10,151 nucleotides of DNA from assembly GCA_029940115.1 (NCBI GenBank), contig JAOZRQ010000224.1, forward strand, positions 1-10,151. Direction: 5' to 3'. Within the stretch, counting starts at the first letter, position 1. The number at the start of each line of letters is the position of its first letter. A program made the position numbers and the translations under genes. The DNA is from Desulfobacterales bacterium. Its GTDB lineage: Bacteria; Desulfobacterota; Desulfobacteria; Desulfobacterales; 4be13. Under the pieces are notes generated by a model that did not search any database, had not been told where the DNA came from, and saw only the letters and a program-made list of their open reading frames with translations. Below, piece by piece: positions 1 to 5,643 of the stretch.

Positions 1-66
1 GAAGATGCCATGCGGCTCTGTGAGGAGCGGGGCATCGGGACGGCGGAGCGCATTGTGCATTTTTGA
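1..66 (+). CDS. Possible C-terminal end of an unidentified gene entering from the left
   Basis: Frame 1 is open from the first base to a TGA at 64-66 and gives 21 residues ending ERGIGTAERIVHF. I do not recognise the family. The stretch is too short to prove coding. It overlaps the first bases of the histidine-kinase remnant in another frame, so it could simply be a degraded part of that kinase. Confidence 0.2.
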   Translation, partial: EDAMRLCEERGIGTAERIVHF

Positions 67-271
67 CGGGAACAGGAATCTGGGGCATGGATGAGGAGAC
101 ACGAAGGCGGGTGTTCGAGCCGTTTTTCACCACAAAGTTTCAGGGCCGCGGCCTCGGGATGGCCGCAGCGTACGGCATTGTCAGGAGCCATGACGGCCGG
201 ATATCGGTTGATTCGGAATTGGGCAGGGGAACCCTGTCAAAATCCGTCTGCCAGCGATTGAAGAACCCTGA
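63..271 (+). pseudogene. Histidine kinase HATPase_c tail, frameshifted remnant
   Basis: The translation from about 66 shows the ATP-binding end of a two-component sensor kinase: a G1-like GTGIWGMDEE, the F box FEPFFTTK and the G2 box GRGLGMA, then YGIVRSHDGRISVDSELGRGT. Two signs mark it as broken. The G1 box carries an extra Trp where DTGIGMDEE is expected. After GRGT, near 234-239, the frame is lost: the familiar kinase ending KIRLPAIEEP continues in the next frame (239-268) and stops at TGA 269-271, as if one base were lost from a Phe codon. The dimerisation and His-phosphorylation part is not visible in the first 60 bases. Seen directly: the motifs and the frame switch. Inferred: a dead fragment, although a sequencing error would explain the frameshift alone. 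Confidence 0.75.
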
Positions 272-375
272 TTTCGACGGATGTTGTGGTCTGAAGCTGT
301 TTTTTGAACGCGGAGGGGCGCGTCCCATCCGAATCTTCCGTTGGAACCCGCAATGAGAAAGAGGCCATTACTGGA

Positions 376-530
376 CTAGGCCGTCTAAAAACGCCAGTTT
401 CCAGCCATGTTCTTTGCCCGACTTTCAGACCCGGCCATGTCGTCCCAAGCACTTGTCCTGACAGAATTTGGGACGGACAGGGGCGGGCCAAAAGTTGGCC
501 AAACAAAATTGGCTGATTTAGACGGCCTAG
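376..530. mobile_element. 147-bp inverted-repeat element flanked by CTAG
   Basis: A perfect 14-bp inverted repeat, CTAGGCCGTCTAAA at 376-389 and its complement at 517-530, brackets about 127 bp with no convincing gene. Read as an element of 380-526 with 10-bp ends GCCGTCTAAA, it is flanked on both sides by CTAG. That fits a 4-bp target duplication of the YTAR type known for IS5-group elements, but because CTAG is itself palindromic it may only be part of the inverted repeat. With the kinase tail on its left, this fills the gap up to the next gene. Confidence 0.6.
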
Positions 531-537
531 ATCAGGA

Positions 538-558
538 CCCATAGCCGACAGCCCATAG
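538..558. repeat. Three heptamers at the 3' end of the antiporter-like gene
   Basis: CCCATAG, CCGACAG and CCCATAG follow one another with a 7-bp period, 10 bases beyond the stop codon of the minus-strand gene ending at 568. The array is short, but it has the same period and gene-edge position as the other heptamer arrays in this window. Confidence 0.5.
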
Positions 559-567
559 CCCCCCATG

Positions 568-2058
568 TCATATCACCTGAGCCGGCAGGGCGAATTGGAT
601 GATGTTCGTCACGATGTCGCCGGTGTAAACGCCAAGCACGATGAGCAGTACCGCGACGACCAGAAGCGGAACCAGCATGCCTGCCGGCGCCTCATTGAAC
701 GAGGGGCTTTCCGCCTCGTGGGGATGATGATCGGCAAAAGGTTCATAATAGCAGATCTCAAACAGCCTGAAGAAGATGATCACGTTTGCCAGGCTGCTGA
801 ACAGAAGCGCGACCACAAAGCCGTAATGCCCTGCCTCAATCCCCCCGGAGATCAGGTACCACTTGCTGAAGAAGCCGCAGGTCGGGGGGACCCCGATGAT
901 CGCCAATGCCCCTGTGACAAACGCGGCCATGGAAAATGGCATCTTTCTGAACAGGCCCTTCAGGTCATCAAAGGAATCCCCGCCTGTTTTGTAGAGAATG
1001 CTCCCTGCCGCCAGAAAGACGCATAGGGTCATCATGGCGTCGTTGACGATGTGCAGTATGGCCCCTGTCATTCCGGAATGGTTTCCCAGCCAGAATCCGC
1101 CCACCATATAGCCGACCTCGGCAATCACGATGTAGGAGAGGGTCTTCTTCAGGCTCCTCTGGGAAAGGGCGAACAGGGATCCCGCGACAATGGCGATCAC
1201 CGCAAGCCATACGATCACCCCGCTGATATTCAGTTCCACAAAGGAGTATTGCGGGGTGAAGATCGTCAGTGCCACACGAATCATCACATAGATCATCACC
1301 TTGGTGGTCAGGGGCGCGATCAGACTGGCAACCGACGAGGGGGCAGAGGAATAGGCGTTCGGCAGCCATGCGTGCAGCGGGAAAAAGGCCATCTTCACAA
1401 AAAGCCCGGTGAGACAGAGGACAAAAGCGAACATCACCACTTTCGATTCATACATCTCAGGGAGCAGGGACGCGAGGTCCGCCATGTTCAGCGTGCCGGT
1501 CATCATATAGAGATACCCGACCCCCAGCAGATAAAGCGTCGCCCCGATGGTGCCCATGAGCAGATATTTCAGCGCGGACAGGGGCGCGTGGTCCCTTCCG
1601 ATGCCGATCAGGGCATAGCCGGTCAGGGAGGCGATTTCGAGAAGCACATACAGGTTGAACGCGTCTCCGGTCACCACCATGCCGGAGAGCCCCACGACAA
1701 AGAGCACATAAAGCGTGTAAAACGGGGCGATCTTCTCTGGGAACTCATCTTCCACAAGTCTTTTGTTGGCGATCAGATTCAGGAACGCGACCAGATTCAC
1801 CACAACAAGCACAAGGCCGTTCAGGTGATCCACATTGTACGCGATCCCCCACGGCGGGGGCCATCCGCCCAAGCGGTACTTGATCATCCCCTTCTCCAGA
1901 ACCATGCAGAGAAGCCCCACAGAGAAATAGAGGGACATGCCGAGGGAAATGATGGCGAGGGGAAAGCAGAACTTCTTGTTCACCCATCCCAAGGCTGCGA
2001 TGACAAGCGAGGCCAGCAGAGGGACAATGATGATCAGTGCGGGAAGGTGTTGGCTCAT
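568..2058 (-). CDS. Proton-conducting membrane subunit, MrpD/NuoN-type (complex I-like antiporter family)
   Basis: A 496-aa polytopic membrane protein of the Proton_antipo_M family, which moves H+ or Na+ across the inner membrane in Mrp antiporters, complex I and membrane hydrogenases. Hydrophobic segments fill the sequence. Visible family residues are E141 in LYVLLEIASLTGYALIG, K222 in LFVKMAFFPLHAWLPNAYSS and K253 in TTKVMIYVMIR. The helix that usually carries HAxxKxxLF reads NDAMMTLCVF (339-348), so the usual His and Lys are Asp and Thr. I chose the ATG at 2058 because GGGAG lies six bases upstream; a further ATG at 2121 has no such site and reads through a heptamer array. No sister subunit lies on either side, so the gene stands alone, unlike a typical mrp or nuo operon. 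Family membership is firm; the exact complex is not. Confidence 0.9.
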   Translation of the reverse strand: MSQHLPALIIIVPLLASLVIAALGWVNKKFCFPLAIISLGMSLYFSVGLLCMVLEKGMIKYRLGGWPPPWGIAYNVDHLNGLVLVVVNLVAFLNLIANKRLVEDEFPEKIAPFYTLYVLFVVGLSGMVVTGDAFNLYVLLEIASLTGYALIGIGRDHAPLSALKYLLMGTIGATLYLLGVGYLYMMTGTLNMADLASLLPEMYESKVVMFAFVLCLTGLFVKMAFFPLHAWLPNAYSSAPSSVASLIAPLTTKVMIYVMIRVALTIFTPQYSFVELNISGVIVWLAVIAIVAGSLFALSQRSLKKTLSYIVIAEVGYMVGGFWLGNHSGMTGAILHIVNDAMMTLCVFLAAGSILYKTGGDSFDDLKGLFRKMPFSMAAFVTGALAIIGVPPTCGFFSKWYLISGGIEAGHYGFVVALLFSSLANVIIFFRLFEICYYEPFADHHPHEAESPSFNEAPAGMLVPLLVVAVLLIVLGVYTGDIVTNIIQFALPAQVI

Positions 2059-2072
2059 TTTTTTCTCCCATA

Positions 2073-2100
2073 GTTGTCTGTTGTTGGTTGCTTGTTGCAG
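2073..2100. repeat. Four-unit heptamer array (GTTGNNN) upstream of the antiporter-like gene
   Basis: GTTGTCT, GTTGTTG, GTTGCTT and GTTGCAG run head to tail with a 7-bp period. On the minus strand the array reads NNNCAAC four times and ends next to the GGGAG ribosome binding site of the gene starting at 2058. It therefore lies where a leader or promoter would be expected. Confidence 0.7.
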
Positions 2101-2131
2101 GTGGTCTATCCGGAGTGCCAAACTTGCAGTT

Positions 2132-2290
2132 TATGCCGCGGGCAATCTTCTGAAGCACCTCGAATGCAAAGGAAGTAGTTGACTTTCCTGTACCATTTTT
2201 CCCAATCAACAGGGCAGATGGCATCTCTTTTAAGGGCAGTTCAAAGTTTTCCAAGCATCTGAAGTTGTGTACATATAGTCTTTGGAGCAT
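2132..2290 (-). pseudogene. N-terminal stub of an AAA (RecF/SMC-like) ATPase
   Basis: Starting at ATG 2290, the frame gives MLQRLYVHNFRCLENF, then ELPLKEMPSALLIGKNGTG and KSTTSFAFEVLQKIARGI. This is the typical start of overcoming-lysogenization-defect/RecF-type AAA ATPases: a first beta strand with HNFRCLENF and a perfect Walker A (G30-KNGTGK-S37). Such proteins normally run several hundred residues, with the ABC signature and Walker B near the C-terminus. Here similarity stops after about 53 residues; the frame stays open but runs through the GTTGNNN heptamers and antisense through the antiporter-like gene. No clear ribosome binding site precedes the ATG. It is best read as a truncated relic. 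Whether the repeats or a rearrangement removed the rest cannot be decided here. Confidence 0.7.
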
Positions 2291-2347
2291 GGCAAAACGA
2301 TTCCCAGCAGGTCTGAAAGTTTGATGGCAGAGAAACCCGGTTTCAGA

Positions 2348-2470
2348 TCCCCGATAAAAGACGTCGGGGACAAGCTTCAGAGGCTGGTCGACCAAGTTTC
2401 CATGCGTGTCCCCGACATCCCCCGATTAAAGATGTCGGGGCAATCTTTTCCCGATAAAAGATGTCGGGGA
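2348..2470. repeat. Three copies of a 23-bp hairpin repeat
   Basis: Related units lie at 2348-2370, 2419-2441 and 2448-2470. Each has TCCCCGA (or a close variant) and TCGGGGA separated by about nine bases of TAAAAGATG type, forming a 7-bp stem. The extra sequence GTCCCCGACAT at 2409-2418 looks like a half unit in the opposite sense. No gene accompanies them. Confidence 0.75.
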
Positions 2471-2493
2471 CCGGGTTTGTTTGACTGATTAAA

Positions 2494-2633
2494 GATTCTC
2501 TTCTGTACAGGACAAAAAGTCGGGAACGGGCAGGAACCCGGCTTTTTCCCAAAAGGGCCGACTTCCCGACTGCAAGAAAAAGCCGGGTTTTTTTCCTCAG
2601 TCACCTTTTTTGTCCTGTACACAGGATTCTCTT
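2494..2633. mobile_element. 122-bp non-coding element (2503-2624) with terminal inverted repeats and 9-bp target duplication
   Basis: The element starts CTGTACAGGACAAAAA (2503-2518) and ends TTTTTGTCCTGTACACAG (complement of CTGTGTACAGGACAAAAA). It is flanked exactly by GATTCTCTT at 2494-2502 and 2625-2633, a 9-bp direct repeat that fits a target-site duplication. It encodes no protein, so it is a MITE-like passenger that would need a transposase from elsewhere. Inside lie two pairs of complementary segments in interleaved order: A 2518-2526 with A' 2563-2571, and B 2535-2548 with B' 2576-2589 (14 bp, perfect). Relatives occur at 6131-6199 and 10050-10151, and an end-like palindrome at 3153-3174. 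I cannot name the transposase family. Confidence 0.85.
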
Positions 2634-2693
2634 TTAATCCATTTGAAATCTGAAGGCAAGCTTTTTTTGGTTTTGGAGATTTTTGGACCTGTT

Positions 2694-2717
2694 CTTAATT
2701 TTAATCTTAATCTGTTC
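2694..2717. repeat. Short hexamer array
   Basis: CTTAAT, TTTAAT, CTTAAT and CTGTTC follow with a 6-bp period immediately before the 127-bp tandem duplication. The array resembles the longer hexamer array at 6875-6910. Confidence 0.45.
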
Positions 2718-2971
2718 TTGTTGCGATCAGGAAAAGTGGCCGAAATGAAGGTCATGGACCGGGTTTCTTTTCCCACTCTATATAAAGGATACTCCTTACA
2801 TTTCTCGTGAGGCATAAGTTCTCTGGAAATCCTGAAAGGCATTCTTATTGCGATCAGGAAAAGTGGCCGAAATGAAGGTCATGGACCGGGTTTCTTTTCC
2901 CACTCTATATAAAGGATACTCCTTACATTTCTCGTGAGTCATAAGTTCTCTGGAAATCCTGAAAGGCATTC
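2715..2971. repeat. 127-bp tandem duplication
   Basis: Two consecutive copies (about 2715-2841 and 2842-2968, with identity running to 2971) differ at only two positions, G/A before TTGCGATCAGG and G/T in GAGGCATAAG. Neither copy carries a plausible gene. The near identity points to a recent duplication. Confidence 0.9.
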
Positions 2972-2972
2972 C

Positions 2973-3057
2973 CGCAAGTGTCTGAAATCACTGGCACCCA
3001 GGATTTTGTGCCTGTTTTCCGACTGTCAATGATTTCAGCATGTTACGAGAACTTGCG
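2973..3057. repeat. Nested inverted repeat (three-part stem)
   Basis: Three complementary pairs nest correctly: CGCAAGT 2973-2979 with ACTTGCG 3051-3057, CTGAAATCA 2982-2990 with TGATTTCAG 3030-3038, and GGCAC 2993-2997 with GTGCC 3008-3012. Together they make a long interrupted stem directly after the tandem duplication. It could be a mobile-element remnant or a structured transcript; no gene lies inside. Confidence 0.6.
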
Positions 3058-3152
3058 ACTGACGAGTACATTTGATTCAGCCTATTGAAAAATCAACAAT
3101 AGGGTTGTGTTTTTTTATATGAAAGTCAGATATGGATAGCTCATATTGTGGA

Positions 3153-3174
3153 TTTGTCCTGTGTACAGGACAAA
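3153..3174. repeat. Palindrome related to the ends of the 122-bp element
   Basis: TTTGTCCTGT (3153-3162) and ACAGGACAAA (3165-3174) pair perfectly around GT. The right part, CTGTGTACAGGACAAAAG, matches the terminal repeat of the elements at 2503 and 10050, and the following AGATGGGAGTGGGCG resembles their next bases. It is probably a decayed or internally deleted copy. Confidence 0.65.
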
Positions 3175-3233
3175 AGATGGGAGTGGGCGTGTGGCAGATG
3201 ATTATAAGATACCTTTTATTTTGAAAGGGACCG

Positions 3234-3653
3234 ATGAGGATGTCCAAGAAAAAACTTACAAAAGTTTTGGAAGATGACAAGGCGGCGATTAAAGACGCTT
3301 TGATGAAAATATCGGCACATCTGAATAAGATAGAGGAAAGGGAAATGGTATACGATGGTGCCTATATTGAGCAGATTCGGGATATCCAGCAATCATTTCT
3401 CGACGAACCGCATCACTTTGAAAGAGGTGACATTGTGAGATGGAAAAAAATGCTCAAAAACAAGAGACTGCCTCATAAAAACCAACCTGCTGTCGTTGTC
3501 GAAGTGTTGGATAACCCCATTCATGATGATTTCAATTCAGCAACACCGTATTTCCGTGAGCCATTAGATATCGCTTTGGGAATGATTGATGAGGATGATG
3601 AGTTTATGGTTTTTCATTATGACAGCAGAAGATTTGAACTTTACAGAAAATAG
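3234..3653 (+). CDS. Hypothetical protein, 139 aa
   Basis: I do not recognise the family. The N-terminal half (about residues 3-60) is charged, predicted helical and may be coiled: KKLTKVLEDDKAAIKDALMK and ISAHLNKIEEREMVYDGAY. The C-terminal half has HFERGDIVRWKKMLKNK, then PAVVVEVLDNP and DDEFMVFHYDSRRFELYRK. The order GDIVRW, VVVEVL, FHYDSRRFELY suggests a small beta-barrel (SH3-like) fold, but that is only an impression. There is no signal peptide or membrane segment. AAAGGGA at 3224-3230 could serve ATG 3234 (short spacing) or the in-frame ATG 3240 (about ten bases), so the protein may be 137 aa. It is flanked by repeats on the left and the tRNA promoter on the right, and appears to be transcribed alone. 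Confidence 0.75.
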   Translation: MRMSKKKLTKVLEDDKAAIKDALMKISAHLNKIEEREMVYDGAYIEQIRDIQQSFLDEPHHFERGDIVRWKKMLKNKRLPHKNQPAVVVEVLDNPIHDDFNSATPYFREPLDIALGMIDEDDEFMVFHYDSRRFELYRK

Positions 3654-3700
3654 CCTTGGGCAACCATAATTAATTTTTTCGGCCTGCTGAAAAAAATATG

Positions 3701-3729
3701 TTGACAAACAGAAAAATATGCCTTACCTT
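3701..3729 (+). promoter_or_regulatory. Putative sigma-70 promoter for the tRNA-Ser genes
   Basis: A perfect TTGACA at 3701-3706 is followed after 17 bases by TACCTT (3724-3729), a weak -10; TATATA at 3730-3735 is nearer consensus but its spacing is too long. The first tRNA begins at 3779, leaving a leader of roughly 40 bases for RNase P removal. The -35 is convincing; the -10 choice is uncertain. Confidence 0.45.
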
Positions 3730-3778
3730 TATATATAAGGTCAGGCAAGGATGTTTCGTGAAACGATGAAACCCATAT

Positions 3779-3868
3779 GGAGGGATGGCCGAGTGGCTGA
3801 TGGCGGCGGCCTTGAAAGTCGTTGTGTCTGCAAGGGCACCGTGGGTTCAAATCCTACTCCCTCCGCCA
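3779..3868 (+). tRNA. tRNA-Ser(TGA)
   Basis: The acceptor stem GGAGGGA (3779-3785) pairs with TCCCTCC (3858-3864), followed by discriminator G and an encoded CCA (3866-3868). The D-arm start TGGCCGAGTGG, the anticodon loop CTTGAAA (anticodon TGA) and the long variable arm are those of a type II serine tRNA, which reads UCN codons. The T loop is TTCAAAT between GTGGG and CCTAC. The anticodon stem GCGGC/GTCGT closes with two G-T (G-U) pairs, which is a little weak. It sits 18 bases before a second tRNA-Ser, probably in the same transcript. Confidence 0.95.
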
Positions 3869-3886
3869 ATCTGAACTTATACATCT

Positions 3887-3979
3887 GGAGAGATGGCCGA
3901 GCTGGCTGAAGGCGCTCGCCTGCTAAGCGAGTGTGTGGTGAAAGCTGCACCGAGGGTTCGAATCCCTCTCTCTCCGCCA
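3887..3979 (+). tRNA. tRNA-Ser(GCT)
   Basis: The acceptor GGAGAGA (3887-3893) pairs with TCTCTCC (3969-3975), then G and an encoded CCA (3977-3979). The anticodon stem CTCGC/GCGAG encloses CTGCTAA, so the anticodon is GCT for AGC/AGU serine codons. A long variable arm and the T arm GAGGG-TTCGAAT-CCCTC complete a standard type II tRNA. A strong terminator follows 11 bases later. Confidence 0.97.
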
Positions 3980-3990
3980 CAACAAATCCA

Positions 3991-4020
3991 GCCCGGTTTT
4001 TTAAACCGGGCTTTTTTTTT
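3991..4020 (+). terminator. Rho-independent terminator of the tRNA-Ser pair
   Basis: GCCCGGTTT (3991-3999) pairs perfectly with AAACCGGGC (4003-4011) around a TTT loop, followed by nine T residues (4012-4020). It ends the tRNA transcript immediately before the heptamer array. Confidence 0.93.
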
Positions 4021-4146
4021 GAAGGATGAAGGTTGAAGGATGAAGGATGAAGGTTGAAGGATGAAGGTTGAAGGATGAAGGATGAAGGATGAAGGATGAA
4101 GGATGAAATGTGAGGGATGAAGGATGAAATGTGAGGGATGAAGGAT
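4021..4146. repeat. 18-unit heptamer array (GAAGGAT and variants) containing the rsmB start
   Basis: Eighteen 7-bp units run without gaps: mostly GAAGGAT and GAAGGTT, with GAAATGT and GAGGGAT near the right end. The last two units contain the ATG of rsmB (4138-4140) and its first codons. The units themselves resemble Shine-Dalgarno sequence. Similar units recur at 6061-6121 and, in complement, at 9230-9257. Confidence 0.95.
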
Positions 4147-5493
4147 GAGAAAAAACAGGCTAGGGAGATCGCGCTTTTCATCTTGAACAGTCTGGATGAG
4201 CGGGGCGAAACATTGGATACGATATTGGAGGAGGTCTTCAGCGAGGATGCCCTTCTTTCAAAGCAGGATCGGGCATTGGCTTATGCCTTGGTCTATGGTG
4301 TTCTCAGATGGCGGGGTCGGCTGGATTGGATCATCCGGCATTTCTCCAAAGCCCCCTTGAAGAAGATCTCCCCCGACATCATGAACATCCTGCGGATCGG
4401 TCTTTTTCAGATGACCCATCTAAACAGAATTCCGGTCTCCGCCGCGGTGAACACCTCCGTTGAGATGGCCAAATCCTGTGGCGCGTCCTGGACCGTGCGA
4501 TTTGTCAACGGCATTCTGCGTAATGTTGCCAGAGAGTATGAGACGGTCCCGTTTCCGGATATGGAGAAAGACCCGATATCCGCGCTGGCCGCGAGAAAGG
4601 CCTTTCCCAAATGGCTTGTCAGAAGATGGCTCAACCGCTTGGGCACTGATGAGACCCAAAGGCTCTGTGACGCGATCAACACCATCCCGCCCATCACCAT
4701 CCGCGCCAACACCCTCAAGGTCACTCGTGAATCCCTGCTCAAATCCCTTGAGCCGGATGTCGGGACGATTCAACCCACCCCATGTTCAGGAGATGGCATA
4801 TGGTTTCTACATCCCAAAATTCCCATCCCGGAAATGAGCGCGTTCAAAAAAGGATGGTTTCAGGTTCAGGATGAGGCCGCACAACTGGTGACACGCCTTC
4901 TGGATCCCCAGCGAGGCCACAAAGTTCTGGACGTATGCGCCGGTTTCGGGGGAAAGACCGGACATATCGCCCAACTGATGAAAAATCAAGGACAGATCAC
5001 GGCAATCGACAGAAACGAGGAGAAGTTGGGAATGCTCAAGGGGGAGATGAGGCGGATCGGGGTCTCCATTGTTCAGACGGTCACCCATGATTTGTATGAG
5101 AATGTGCCAAGGCATCTCCTGAAGGCCTCGTTTGACCGGGTTCTGTTTGACGCACCCTGCTCGGGACTCGGTGTGTTGCGCCGGAATCCCGATGCCAAAT
5201 GGTATGTTTCCGAAGACGCTCTGGTCCCCTGCCAGAAACGCCAGATCAGATTCTTGGACGCCTTGGCTCCCCTTGTCAGACCATCAGGGATGCTGGTCTA
5301 TGCCGTGTGTAGCACAGAGCCGGAAGAGAATGAGAAAGTGGCAGACGCGTTTCTGAAACACCACCCGGAATTTCAAGTCCGCAAAGCCGACCTTACAGCT
5401 TACAGCTTACCGCTTACACCTTATTTGAAAACATCCCCGCATGTTCATGCCATGGATGGGTTTTTCGGAGTCTGCTTCAGGCGTGTAAAATAA
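4138..5493 (+). CDS. rsmB: 16S rRNA (cytosine(967)-C(5))-methyltransferase RsmB
   Basis: RsmB methylates C967 of 16S rRNA with S-adenosylmethionine. The 451-aa protein has an N-terminal NusB-like RNA-binding domain (about 6-140; QDRALAYALVYGVLRWRGRLD, SAAVNTSVEMAK, RFVNGILRN) and a C-terminal Rossmann methyltransferase domain. Visible motifs are SAM motif I VLDVCAGFGGKT (263-274), DAPCSG (338-343, with C341) and YAVCSTEPEENE with the catalytic Cys C391. The length is normal for the family. A TGA at 4132-4134 blocks any upstream extension, so ATG 4138, inside the heptamer array, is the first possible start; GAGGG abuts it directly and a better-spaced GAAGGA lies 13 bases away. Residues 419-430 (LTAYSLPLTPYL) are encoded by a second heptamer family. 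The stop overlaps a long palindrome. Translation from within the repeat is inferred, not shown. Confidence 0.97.
   Translation: MKDEKKQAREIALFILNSLDERGETLDTILEEVFSEDALLSKQDRALAYALVYGVLRWRGRLDWIIRHFSKAPLKKISPDIMNILRIGLFQMTHLNRIPVSAAVNTSVEMAKSCGASWTVRFVNGILRNVAREYETVPFPDMEKDPISALAARKAFPKWLVRRWLNRLGTDETQRLCDAINTIPPITIRANTLKVTRESLLKSLEPDVGTIQPTPCSGDGIWFLHPKIPIPEMSAFKKGWFQVQDEAAQLVTRLLDPQRGHKVLDVCAGFGGKTGHIAQLMKNQGQITAIDRNEEKLGMLKGEMRRIGVSIVQTVTHDLYENVPRHLLKASFDRVLFDAPCSGLGVLRRNPDAKWYVSEDALVPCQKRQIRFLDALAPLVRPSGMLVYAVCSTEPEENEKVADAFLKHHPEFQVRKADLTAYSLPLTPYLKTSPHVHAMDGFFGVCFRRVK
5392..5426. repeat. Five heptamers (CTTACAG family) inside rsmB
   Basis: CTTACAG, CTTACAG, CTTACCG, CTTACAC and CTTATTT lie head to tail within the coding sequence, in a variable part of RsmB just before the conserved PHVHAMDGFF end. 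The 35 bp do not break the frame. Confidence 0.8.
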
Positions 5494-5554
5494 AAGTTTG
5501 TAGTTCCGCCTTCAGGCGGTGTCACACCGCCTGAAGGCGGAACCACAAACTTTT
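5492..5554. terminator. 63-bp near-perfect palindrome overlapping the rsmB stop; likely bidirectional terminator or REP-like repeat
   Basis: AAAAGTTTGT (5492-5501) pairs with ACAAACTTTT (5545-5554), and after one mismatch (5502/5544) the 20-bp segment 5503-5522 pairs with 5524-5543, leaving one unpaired base. The stem starts inside the rsmB TAA. The core, CCGCCTTCAGGCGGTG type, is itself made of smaller palindromes (CCGCCTTCAGGCGG). The terminal TTTT would allow termination, but the perfection of the stem suggests an inserted repeat. Confidence 0.75.
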
Positions 5555-5643
5555 CGCTCATTTGGGAAGTGCAAACCACTTTTCAGGCAAAATGAAGGAT
5601 GCCTGAATTTTCAGAAAAACAATTACAGAAGGAAGGATAAGCG

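Noticed and set aside
1051..2073. Long plus-strand frame of 340 codons opposite the antiporter-like gene
   Set aside because: Very rich in His, Gln, Arg and Gly with no family resemblance; the minus strand encodes a clear membrane protein with its own ribosome binding site.
3072..3103. Operator-like palindromes TTGATT/AATCAA and CCTATTG/CAATAGG before the hypothetical gene
   Set aside because: Short, AT-rich and 130 bases from the start codon; chance occurrence cannot be excluded in such sequence.
4021..4146. CRISPR array
   Set aside because: The repeat is 7 bp with no spacers; it is a simple tandem heptamer array.
3741..4181. Open minus-strand frame of 146 codons across the tRNA genes and heptamer array
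   Set aside because: It is the antisense of two tRNA-Ser genes (giving the well-known spurious GVGFEPTVPL and REGFEPSVQL peptides) followed by translated heptamers (HPSSFILHPSS type).
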